The translations under genes and the position numbers were made by a program. The notes under the pieces are model-generated. The model saw nothing but the letters and a program-made list of their open reading frames with translations, was not told where the DNA came from and did not search any database. Below are positions 9,852 to 19,077 of a stretch of DNA of 32,312 bases, piece by piece; the stretch's first letter is position 1; each line of letters begins with the position of its first letter. Source of the stretch: Acidobacteriota bacterium (lineage in GTDB: Bacteria > Acidobacteriota > Blastocatellia > Pyrinomonadales > Pyrinomonadaceae); NCBI GenBank assembly GCA_016703965.1, contig JADJBB010000028.1, positions 1 to 32,312 on the forward strand, given 5' to 3'.

Positions 9852-10073
9852 AGTTACCCTAGTTTCTTTCCGCGTGTTCGCGCGTTCTTCGATAATCAAA
9901 AACGCGAAGCCTACGAACGACAAAAAGGAATCTGCGTAAAATGCCTCAAACACTTCGAGCTAACCGAAATGGAAGCGGATCATGCAACGCCGTGGAGCCT
10001 GGGCGGCAAGACATCGGCTGAGAATTGCCAGTTGCTTTACAAAGACGATAACCGAAGGAAATCCGGAAAGTAG
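9852..10073 (+). pseudogene. C-terminal relic of an HNH endonuclease-type protein
   Basis: An open frame of 73 residues without a proper start. It contains a zinc-binding CVKC pair (one more pair member may be degenerate), then the HNH core EADHATPWSLGGKTSAENCQ. This matches the C-terminal HNH domain that closes DUF262/GmrSD-type and related restriction proteins. The N-terminal domains are missing: an in-frame stop lies at 9849-9851. The segment ends exactly where the VirB10-like relic begins in another frame, so it appears to be debris at the edge of the restriction cassette. Confidence 0.65.
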
Positions 10074-10519
10074 GCACGACTCTAATTGGTAATCTACGGG
10101 GCGGCGAATCCGTAAGAGCGTTCGTCAATATTATCGGCCTGATCGATCCGGTTTCTGGTGAACTGGTGAAGTTCAGCGGCGAACTATTGGGAACTGACGG
10201 TGCCTCAGGGATTCGCGGAAACAGGAAAAGAGTCACCGGAAAGTGGACCCGATTCTTTCGAGGCATAAAAGACACTGCCGGCTCGATATTGGGATCGGTC
10301 GGTTCGTTCCGTTCAGGTGGAACAGTAGTAATATCGGAGCCGCTGCGCAGAGGGTCGGAAAAACTCTCCGAGGACACGAGTCAGTCGCTGTTTGGAAACG
10401 AACCCGAGGACACATTCCTAGAGGTCTTAGCCGGAACCACCGGATATGTACTTGTGACGCAACTACCCGAACAGAACCCTTCAATTGCCAAAACAGAAAC
10501 GGGAGCAAAAAAGGAATGA
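10070..10519 (+). pseudogene. C-terminal fragment of a VirB10/TrbI-like outer-core channel protein
   Basis: An open frame of about 149 residues that starts abruptly with VGTTLIGNLRGG and continues RAFVNIIGLIDPVSGELVKF, LGTDGASGIRG and a helix-rich segment KDTAGSILGSVGS. The order, 'GT-L-IG', a beta-strand pair, then a 'G-D-G-xG' turn and a helix, fits the C-terminal beta-barrel domain of VirB10/TrbI proteins, which span the periplasm in type IV secretion. The N-terminal membrane and proline-rich parts are absent; upstream DNA is the HNH relic. The stop overlaps the next ATG (10516-10519, ATGA), so the operon downstream is preserved. It could be translated from an internal start (ATG at 10166), but that would not give a working VirB10. 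Confidence 0.6.
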
Positions 10520-11603
10520 TTCCGTTCGACGCATCCCGTCCACGGATCGACCCTCGCGAACTTGTCTCAGACGGAAAGCATGGTGAGCTGTTCCAACTGA
10601 TGGCCGGACACGGATACGTGCCCGACGAGCAAGTATTCGAAGACTTCTGCGAAAGTCTTAAGTCTGGACGGCATGGCTTATTTCCGGTACGCGCGGCAGC
10701 GGGAAGACTGCATTTCCCGAAGCGTTAGCCGCCGCCTGCAATCTTTCGATGTGCGTTGTTGCCGGACGCGATGGGCTAAAACAGGAAGAGATCCTCTATG
10801 ACTGGGATAATGAAGAGCAAGCCGTGTGGATAGAGAACACCTGGCACTCGCAAAACAACTGCCACTTGAAGAGCAGGCCGAGTTTTCTCGACAATGCCCG
10901 ACGCTCTAAGTGGCAGCGCCGATTTCTGATTCTTGGTGAAGTAGGAATGGCATACGACTTGGCGGCAAGCGCGGTGTCGAGCACTCCAATGAAATCACCG
11001 CCGGTGTTGATCCTTGATGAAAGCGATAAGTTTGGGGCCAGCATTGAAGATTCCCTTCTTATGCCGCTCGAACGTGGACTGATCTACATTCCACGATACG
11101 AAGGCGGAACAATCGGCGTTCCCGACTGGAATTCGAGACCGATCGTGATCACGACCTCAAATGATCTGCGCCACAAACTCAGTTCGCCGTTCATTTCGAG
11201 ACACGTTTACAGCCGGTTCGCGAGTCCTTCGCTGGAAAAGGAGCTTGAGATCTTATCGACAAGAAATAAACGCGCGACTTCAGCCCACTTAGCACTTACA
11301 ACCAAGCTAATAGACGCCGTTCGCGGAATCGCCGGAATGGAAGATCATCCGAGTGTCCGTGAGTCGATCGACATCGTTGCAGCTCTCGAACGCGACTCGG
11401 TTGAGTCTCTGAATTCGAAGAACTTGGTCCGATATTTTTGTTATTTCGTAAAGACCGGAGCATCCAGAGAACTGCTCACACTTCAGCTCGATTATCTTTT
11501 GGCGATGACGCACGCCTTCCACCCGGACATCGATTCTTGGCTAGGCTCGCGCGATGCCAGTTGGAAGATTAGGTGGCCGCAGTTCGCCGACAATTCGTTA
11601 TGA
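10516..11603 (+). CDS. AAA+ ATPase (MoxR/AAA_5-like) in the transfer operon, frameshifted
   Basis: An AAA+ ATPase of about 360 residues. After the start MIPFDASRPRIDPRELV the Walker A loop GTRGSGKTAFPEAL is recovered by a frame change near 10690, followed by NLSMCVVAGRDGLKQEE. A second small disturbance lies near 10830-10860. Walker B is PPVLILDESDKFG (near 11000-11040), and a sensor-1-like PIVITTSND lies near 11140. The C-terminal half is helical. The gene overlaps its upstream neighbour (ATGA 10516-10519) and its downstream neighbour (ATGA 11600-11603). Its role in conjugation is unknown; MoxR-like ATPases usually remodel protein complexes. It is more similar to the AAA_5 type than to VirB11, as the domain plan and motifs of a VirB11 ATPase are not seen. 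Confidence 0.7.
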
Positions 11604-12328
11604 ATAGAACAGAACCCCCATTGGGGCTTTTTTCGAGGATCAAACAGTCGGTGGTTCGCACTCAAAACGCTGGCCTACTGGTAGTCGTTTGCGTGGTCGG
11701 CGTCTACGGATTTGTCAGAATATTGATACCGCAGAGCAGAAACGGCCCAGGTTCGATTTGTTGAAACTCGTGGGCTTGAATTTGAAAAGAGTCTTCGCCG
11801 ACCGGACCGCAGACCGAAGACCCCTTCTCCGGCCTCGAGTATGATAATGCGGTAAGACTCAGAGAAACGTCGGCTTTGGGAATGGCGATCTCGTTGTCGG
11901 TGTTGTCGCTGAATACTCAAAACGGAAGACTCCCAGAGAATGTCGATCGGATAATTCGCCACGTTAATGCCGCCCGACTACTACCGCCCGGGGTTCAATC
12001 AAATTCAGCAACTATTACTTCAGAGCGAAGCACGTTTCATATCATATATCGACGCGAGCCCTTTTCATTTGAGGTACTGGCCGTACCAAAATCCAATCTA
12101 GGCTCACAGTTACTTTTCAGATTTCCGCTCCCTCAAAGCGAACCCAATACCGTTCTGTATTTTGAAGCGCTCCCCGATAAGCCCGTTCCGGCAGCTCTTT
12201 CAACTGTTGAACAATTGAGTGCGTCAGGCTGGAGGATACGGCATTGGCGAGGTGATGTATCGTCCATTACTTCGGCGACATATGATTCGCTGAAAGAACA
12301 GAGTGATTATCTTCGTAACACACGGTAA
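11600..12328 (+). CDS. hypothetical membrane-anchored protein, frameshifted
   Basis: The start overlaps the AAA+ ATPase stop by ATGA. Residues about 28-46 form one hydrophobic segment (GLLVVVCVVGVYGFVRILI), so a type II anchor with an extracytoplasmic domain is likely. The frame breaks near 11760-11830; the second half begins near GLEYDNAVRLRETSALGMAI and is then open to 12328, with NGRLPENVDRIIRHVNAARL and a beta-rich end. I do not recognise the family. Its position between the ATPase and the coupling protein suggests a transfer-related role. It shares a plan, short cytoplasmic start, one membrane helix, periplasmic domain, with the protein at 14361. Confidence 0.55.
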
Positions 12329-12339
12329 CCGATAAAGCT

Positions 12340-14355
12340 ATGTTTTCGCGTGAATGGATTGAGAAATTGACGCTTCCTACGGTATTCCAAGGAAAGCAAA
12401 TGAGCAGTATCTGCCATCGTATCAAGCGTTTTGGCAGTGGTCGGCTGACATTGGCATGTGTGTTTTCTTCTTTATTTTGGGATTACTAGGCTCATTGGTC
12501 TGCTTGTTTGCGGGATATCTTTTAGACGTTTATGGCCTGATAACTTTGGTCTTTTGGGCGATGGCGCTGATCTGTGTTGCGGGCTCGCTTGTAGATTCCT
12601 ATTCATTAATGTGGGCGTACCGCGTTCGGCGTATGAGTACCGCCCATGGCTCAGCGCGGTGGGCAAAGGCATCCGATCTGATTCGCTGCGGTCTGATGAA
12701 TCGGATTAGAGGATTGCCACTACCTGCAAATGCGCTTCCTCTCGCAAAAGCGTTTTGGGGTCGCGATGTATATCTTCCCGCAAGTCAGTGGCTTCGCCAC
12801 TTTGTTATGTTCGGCCCGACCGGTTCCGGTAAATCAAAGACTTTTTTTATGTCCATGATCCGGGCGATCCTCAACAAGTCATCTTGTCTGGTCTACGATC
12901 CTAAAGGCGAGCTTTTCACCCAGACGGCCGGCTCCGCCAAAACAATTTACCGTTTAGACCTTAACGATCCGACAAAAAGCGATCGGTGGAACTTCATCCC
13001 GAAATGCAGAAACGATCCGGCATTTGCATGTCAGATTGCCGGAATGATGATCGGGATAGAAGGCAGACGCCGCTCAAATGCCGATCCGTTCTGGGGCGAC
13101 GCCGAGCAGATAGCTTTAACCGCAATTTTACTTCATATCGCAGAAGTTTTCGCGAGAAGGCAATTCCCGCTTTTGCTGCAGACTTTCTTCTCTTCCTGAG
13201 CGGCGACGGCGATCAGGCCTTCAACGATGCGATGATGAATTCCCCAAGCCTCTACGCGAAACAAGCGTATTTGGCTTTTCTTGAGCACCGGTTCAGACTC
13301 GCGGATCCATTTTGATTGGTTTGTACAACAAGCTTCGACCGTTCACACTTGCACCCGCTCGGATGGTAATGATGCCGCCGACCAAAGACGAAACTGCACT
13401 TGGTTGCCGCTCGATAAACTTTGCAGACCTTCGCAAACCCGGTACAGCAATTTACCTGGTCGTTTCGGAAGGGGCCGCTGACGTCTATAAAGAGTTTATC
13501 GCTACCTTCATCGGACAGGCCGTTATGGAAATGAGGCTAGATGGTGTAGATGAACCGGAGCATCCGTGCTTCGTTCTCATAGACGAGGCTTACCCGTTGA
13601 ATGTATCGGAGGTTATGAGACTATCAGGCATCGGGCGGACGTGGTGTTGGACTTGGTCTCGGATATCAGGACTTACCTCAAATGTACGACCAGTACGGTC
13701 GTGAGCAGGCGAATGCGATACTCGGCACCATAATGACCAAGATCTTTCTGCCTGGCCTTGACGATGTGACTGCCGAGTACGCCTCAAAGCAGCTGGGCGA
13801 AACGACGATCTTCTCAAAAACATTTCAGGACTTTCCGGGAAAGAAACAGGACAACACCAGATTCGCAGAGCAAAAACGTGCACTCATGCTGCCGAATGAG
13901 ATTCGACAAACAGCAGCCCATTCCGAAGTGTTGATTATCAGCGACACCGCCCCGCCGATCCGCGCTGCATACCCGCCTTTTGCGGTTCATAAAAAAACAC
14001 TTATTCCGCCGCGACCAAAGGCACACCCCGCGAAATCCACCTTGGAGATATTGATCCTCAATTCTCGTTTACAGACTCGGGCCATCTTAACCAGGCTGCC
14101 GAACATGACAAGGCAGCTCTCAAAGAAGTTATCTCATCTGAGGTCGATCGAATCTGTTCGAACGAACGTCTTTCAGAACTGGCTTTTCCATCTGCAATAG
14201 AGCCAGCACTTGACTCGCTGGAACATCAATTAGACGGCGATTCGGTGAAAAAGGATCCGGTTTACAACGCTCTCAACAACCTTCCTGTCGAGGTAGGATA
14301 CTTTTCTGCCCAAGGTAATGGAGTTTCTTTGGTGATTGAACACGCATCGATCTAA
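12340..14355 (+). CDS. TraG/VirD4-family type IV coupling protein, frameshifted
   Basis: This is the coupling ATPase that brings the relaxase-DNA complex to the secretion channel. The N-terminal region has two hydrophobic segments (FILGLLGSLVCLFAGYLL and ITLVFWAMALICVAGSL). Walker A is MFGPTGSGKSKTFF (near 12805-12850), followed by the typical LVYDPKGELF. Later come the segment FLLFLSGDGDQAFNDAM, the Walker B-like FVLIDEAYPL (near 13570) and the block DVYKEFIATFIGQAV. The C-terminal tail is hydrophilic and includes DPQFSF and the end LVIEHASI. At least four frame changes (near 12460, 13190, 13310, 13640, 14030) are needed, giving about 670 residues, the normal length. The first ATG (12340) is followed by a basic stretch; the frame change near 12460 makes the exact start uncertain. 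Confidence 0.85.
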
Positions 14356-14360
14356 AACGC

Positions 14361-14886
14361 ATGCTAAATAGACTCAAGATCTCGCTCATCCTAGCCCCGC
14401 TGGCTCTCACAATTTTGATCGGCGTCTATGTCTACTCCCTTTGGTCGCAGGAACGAAAGCGAAGCTCAGAAATCCCCGTTGACGCAACCGCATCGATGAA
14501 CAGAGATCTGGTGAAGTTCCACCAAAAACGCGGTTCGTTCCCCGCAACGCTGAAAGATCTCGAAGGCGTCGTCTGGGAAAAGAAGGATCGAAATTACGTT
14601 TCGGACGGACATTCAATGATTCACAGAAACTACTTCTATCTTTACTCAAGAATTGACCAAAATCGGTTCACTCTCTGGGCCATCCCAATCGGCAAAGAGC
14701 GTGAGGAGGCATCAACATTATTTTTAGTTGGAACGCCTATGAAAAAAAGAACATGGAAAGGAGCCGCTCTCACCTGTAGAAGATGTCGGCAAACTACCCC
14801 GGTTGTTACCGATCGAACAGGATCTGGCTCTTAGAGGAATGTTTGAGCAGGTAGATCACAAAGCGGTGTACTCGAAATCGAAGTAA
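14361..14886 (+). CDS. hypothetical single-pass membrane protein, frameshifted
   Basis: The ATG lies six bases after the coupling protein stop. The N-terminus MLNRLKISLILAPLALTILIGVYVYSL is a membrane anchor. The following domain contains FHQKRGSFPATLKDLEGVVW, a 'proline-rich pilin-like' pattern seen in pseudopilin-related periplasmic domains, and RNYFYLYSRIDQNRFTLWAI with beta-strand character. The frame changes near 14740; the end then reads LPRLLPIEQDLALRGMFEQV to a TAA at 14886. I do not recognise the family. It resembles in plan the protein encoded at 11600. It ends the plus-strand transfer block before the AbiE module. Confidence 0.55.
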
Positions 14887-14941
14887 AGCATTTCTTTGCG
14901 AACAGTACCGAAAAGTGGTACTTTGTGCAAAGGATTCTTTC

Positions 14942-15756
14942 ATGAGATCACAAAGTTCGCAACTTAGAGTCGAAGAATGGGTAGAAGGGAAATTGCTTTC
15001 GGCCGGAGCTTTCTCTCTGGATCGAGTTGAGAGTGAGCTGCCGCAGTATTTGAAACCGCGATCAAACGTTCTCTGAACCGATTATCACGAAAGGGCACCA
15101 TAATTTCCGCCCACAAGGGCTATTACGTTATTGTCACGCCTCAATACTCGTCACGCGGGATTCTTCCGCCGGCACTATTTATTGACGGACTAATGCGTTT
15201 CTTGGAGCGTTCATATTACGTTGGCCTTTCCCAAAGCGCTGCTGCATATTTACGGCGGCGGCACACCAGGTGCCTCAAGAGTTCTTTGTTTTTACGAGTT
15301 TCCCGCCTACGAGGCCGACCGTGAAGAAGGGGATAAAGGTAAATTACATAACCAGAAAAGAGATCCCAGATGACCTTCTCGAAAACCGAAAGACCGAAAC
15401 TGGAGTTGTAAGGTTTCCTCGCCAGAACTTGCCGCTGCCGATTTGGTGCAGCACCATAAAAAGTCGGCGGTTTGAACCGAGTAGTTGAAGTGCTCTCAGA
15501 GCTGACCAGGCGATCCGCATCGAGAAACTAAACAACGAGTTTATTCAGTTCGTTCCAACTGCCGTAATTCAGCGGCTCGGTTATCTGCTTGAAACAGCAA
15601 CAGGTGCAGAGTCACCTCGGACGGGCTCTATAAAGCCGCGGCGTTAAATGTCGAAAGTTCTTTCCTGTGCCATTAAGTTCAACTAAAAAGAAACGTGGAA
15701 TTTCCGGTTGAAACAGATGGAATGTAGTTGTAAATGAAACGATAGATACCGATTAG
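14942..15756 (+). CDS. abiEi: AbiEi-family antitoxin of a type IV toxin-antitoxin system, frameshifted
   Basis: AbiEi antitoxins are winged-helix DNA-binding proteins that repress their operon and counteract the AbiEii nucleotidyltransferase toxin. The N-terminal part (KRSLNRLSRKGTIISAHKGY) is the winged-helix domain, followed by the diagnostic ALFIDGLMRFLERSYYVGL and, after a frame change near 15230, VPQEFFVFTSFPPTRPTVKK and then VNYITRKEIPDD, matching the conserved core of the family. Later TAADLVQHHKKVGGLNRVVE is recovered after further breaks near 15410 and 15490. The C-terminal end PLSSTKKK and WNVVVNETIDTD leads to a TAG at 15756. The order antitoxin then toxin is the normal one. At least five frame changes are required. 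Confidence 0.8.
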
Positions 15757-15801
15757 TGATTCCTACCGCCATATATCACCCAATGGGCCAATTTTGTCCC
15801 C

Positions 15802-16535
15802 ATGGCAGACAAATATGAACAGGTCGAGCAGGACCGCGCGATCACACGCTTTGTGGAAATCTTTCCGGATGATTTCCTACGCGAACGACTAGCGTTTCGC
15901 GGCGGCACCGCTCTTCACAAACTTCATTTGAATCCGCAAACCTCTCGATGTTATACCCAAACACATCGATCTCGTTCAGACCAGACCCGAACCAATTAAA
16001 GAAACGCTTGCCCGCCTTCAAACGGAGGCTTCGAATTGGTCGGTGCGGCATCTGTGACTCAGAAGAAAGATAATAATACTCTGCGTTTTCGATTGAATCG
16101 GAAATACCTCCGGTCCAACCTTTGAAACCCAAAAGTCGGAAATAAACTGCTTGCGAACATTTTAACGTGATGGGTTTGCAGAAGTTTCCCTTTGCAACGG
16201 AATCTGACTGGTTTAGCGGAAGTACTGATATTGTCACGTACAAGATCGAAGAGCTTCTCGGAACGAAGCTTAGGGTCTGTATCAGCGTCGCAAAGGAGCG
16301 ACCTCTCCACGATCTTTACAAGGCGTATCAAGAGCAACGGCCAGATTTCTCACAGATCATTGAAGTTTATCGAAAGTATATCGCTTTTTCCGTAGACAAT
16401 CCGCCAACAAGAAAACAGTTTCTCAGGAACCTCGAAACCAAGATGCAGGACAACGAGTTCCTAGGCGACACACGGGCGTTGTTGAGACCAACGGAACAGT
16501 ATGATGCTAATGAGGCATTTAATTTCAAAGGATGA
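15802..16535 (+). CDS. abiEii: AbiEii-family nucleotidyltransferase toxin, frameshifted
   Basis: AbiEii toxins are DNA polymerase beta-like nucleotidyltransferases that cause growth arrest. The N-terminus with RFVEIFPDDFLRERLAFRGGTALHKLHLNPQ is the family opening; the GG-T motif of the nucleotidyltransferase fold is visible. After frame changes come IDLVQTRPEPIKETLARLQT and, from about 16075, LRFRFESEIPPVQPLKLKVE, then FPFATESDWFSGSTDIVTYK and IEELLGTKLR, all typical. The motif normally reading SEDIDLV reads PKHIDLV here, so the first catalytic acidic residue is lacking in this copy; a base-calling error cannot be ruled out. The stop is at 16533-16535. It follows abiEi by 45 bases. Confidence 0.78.
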
Positions 16536-16763
16536 ACTTGTTGAAAAGCTCTAGGCTTCGGTTTTGGCGATCAGGTAAATCGAGGGGTAGTTAAGCTACC
16601 GAATACGCTCGGACGTAGTTTGAAAATGGTCATCCCGACTTCGAACGTCTGCGGACATCGACTGCGTGGAGAATGGAAGACGATCTTTGGATAGCTCCTT
16701 GTCATTAAATTGATTAACAATGCCGCTGAGTTCGAAAGTCAGCAATTGTCGCTTCGTTGTTCA

Positions 16764-18905
16764 TTACTTCTTTGCTCCCACCGAACTCAAATGATCCGTT
16801 AAAATTACCCGGGTTCGTTCCTCAACAAACTTCGGATCGGCATTTGCGATGACATTCGAGTAGCTCGGTTTTCAGCGCTGCTTGAAGCTTGCCTGGTTGG
16901 GATCGGGCGTGGATTGGTTGGTTCCGCCGATGAAGGGACCTTTCGATTCCTGGTGGTCAGTTTGGCCGTTGCTTCTAGCCTTTCCTTCTGCTCGGTAGCT
17001 ACTTGATAAACGAAATCCCTCTCCGCAGGCGGCAGTTTGCTGTAAAGTTCACTGTGGTCGAAGTTGTTTTTGAAGCGGAGTTCCTCATTTGGGTTTTCTG
17101 AGACTTTCGGAGAAAATGCTTTGTTGCTGATAAGGAATCGCTCAGGTACTTTCTTTCCATTCGAATTCGAGACTTTCGATCAATTGTTAGGCCTCTGGGC
17201 TCGTGCGACTCGCCTCTTTTCAAAGCCTCAGTCTTGTTTTTTTGTTGTCTCACGGTCACCGGCGTAGTTAAGTTTCGACGATCATTTCCCGGATGTGTAG
17301 TGCCAGGGCGACTGCTCGGTAAACAACATTTGCATTTCTTTTTGCGTCAGAGCCGGAAGGTTCTTGTGTATCTCGATTCTGGGCATTCTGCTGCTTTTGA
17401 GCCCCACAGAGGCATTTTCAATCCGTGTATCTTTGAAGACGCTGCGATAACTTCCTCACGCGACCGACAGCGATCTAACATCTGTGCGTATGTCTCGATA
17501 CCGTCCGTTGAAATGTCGAAGTCTCGTTTCAGGTTGAGTTAGCTGGTACTCAAGATATGCGGATGCTAATCGAAGGTCCTCGTAATTTAGTTCCCTTTCC
17601 TTTCATGGTTCTCGATCGGCTTTCAGATTTTGCCTTGAAAAGTTTGGAAGTTGGAGGGCGAAATGCCATTTTCCAGGGCATCGTCCAGTGCCGGAAATTT
17701 GACCTCAGCCCAGTGCTTCATCTCTTCCACGGAAATTTCGGAAGCGAGCAGTTTAGATGTGTACTCTCAAGTTCGATGCGCTCAAACCCGAGAGTACTCT
17801 AACGTGTTCAGAATCTGGTTCCGTTGCAAGACCTCGAAGGTTTCACTAGGTTCTTCGACCGATCCTCGTAATTGATGGTCCGTATCGTGGAGATCAGGCT
17901 CGAGAAGCGACTCATACTGGATCGAACGGTCAGTTGGTTCGAGCTTCTCCATCTCACCCGCAACAATTGCGATTTCTGCTAGAGTCCGATCGAATCGCTC
18001 TGTCGTCGATTCTGCTTTCGACTGATCGCGATCCCGATCCAAAAATCTCGTTTCCCGTCGAGCGCGTCATAGATCCAACGAAAGACCTTTGCCTCGGTCT
18101 CTCGATCTGCATTGCTGCCGGCGATGGCTTTTCCATAGTCAAGATCTAGGTGCGACTTCGCGAGCTGTCTGACCTTACCAATGGTTGACCGCATAACTGC
18201 GTAGCTAAGAGTTGCGAGTTGGAGCGGTGATTTTAGATCGTGCGACTCCTTCGGAATTATCAGAACGCCATTCCGAACGGTTTCTCCACGCTCGTAGGTG
18301 TCACGGAGAAACTGTGATCCTGTTCAAGTACGAAGCGTGCTCGCTCCTGTTGCGGCCATCTGTTCGTCAAGTTTGAAAGCTCAAGGTCTGCCCGGCTAAC
18401 CGAAAGGATCTCGTTGATCGCTCTTTCTGTGCGTGGATTAGAAGGATGAAAGTTTGAATCTTGCGTAAGCGTATGACGTGAGGCTCGATTCAGTTCTTTG
18501 ACCTCAATTGCCTTCGCGACTTTCTCGATAGCGAGTTTAACGACATCCGCGTGACACATTTGCCCGGCCCGACAAAAACACGTGATCGAAAATCGGCTGT
18601 CCGTTCCGGAAGGCAGCGCCAAGCAAAACCACACCATCCCTCAGTCCGCCATCATTTTGTTTGTAGCTGTTTCTGCAGCCGTTCGGAGTAAGCGAAAAGG
18701 GCGGCTTCTGCGACCGCTACCCCGTGGTCAATTTCGTTCCGATTGGGTGAAAGAAGCCCCAATTCTGGAGTGCTAATATTCCCGAGATCGAGACTCCTGT
18801 TTGGAAGTGTAGACTCTGCTTCATTCAAGCGAGCACTACCTTATTGCTCAGATCATATTTCACCAACTCGCTTTCTCCCGTTTCGATCGCGTAGATAATC
18901 GATCA
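16764..18905 (-). CDS. large unrecognised protein, heavily frameshifted
   Basis: Joining frames on the minus strand gives about 700 residues, from at least IIYAIETGESELVKYDLSNK (near 18900) to a TAA at 16764 after EERTRVILTDHLSSVGAKK. Open blocks include VVKLAIEKVAKAIEVKELNR, ESHDLKSPLQLATLSYAVMR (about 18140-18280), AKVFRWIYDALDGKRDF, FDRTLAEIAIVAGEMEKLEP (about 17900-18000), ISVEEMKHWAEVKFPALDDA (about 17700) and SELYSKLPPAERDFVYQVAT (about 17000). It is soluble and mostly helical. I see no known catalytic motif. It lies on the strand of the relaxase and is separated from it by the Argonaute module; it could be a second mobilisation protein, or a part of the relaxase displaced by insertion. 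The start is not identifiable. Confidence 0.45.
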
Positions 18906-18971
18906 AAGTAGATGGCAAATTATGTGCCTTGTACGGGGCAAAATACATTACCGAAACTATTTCCCGGCGAA

Positions 18972-19064
18972 ATGAGCCAGGGGTCAAGGAAGCTTCGTGT
19001 CGTTAAAGTTATCTACACCACAAGAGGTAGTATGAGCCAGGTGAGCGACCACATAAAAATGTGG
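18972..19064 (+). promoter_or_regulatory. direct repeat and hairpin upstream of the Argonaute operon
   Basis: The 10-mer ATGAGCCAGG occurs at 18972-18981 and 19032-19041, exactly 60 bases apart. It is followed by a hairpin CCACAT-AAAA-ATGTGG at 19049-19064 that ends 13 bases before the proposed GTG start at 19078. Operator sites or a leader hairpin for the Argonaute operon are plausible; no clear -35/-10 pair could be assigned. Confidence 0.4.
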
Positions 19065-19077
19065 TAAATTAGTTTTA

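Noticed and set aside
16586..16600. GGTAG-TTAAG-CTACC hairpin between abiEii and the minus-strand gene
   Set aside because: The stem is only five base pairs and no T-run follows; too weak to call a terminator.
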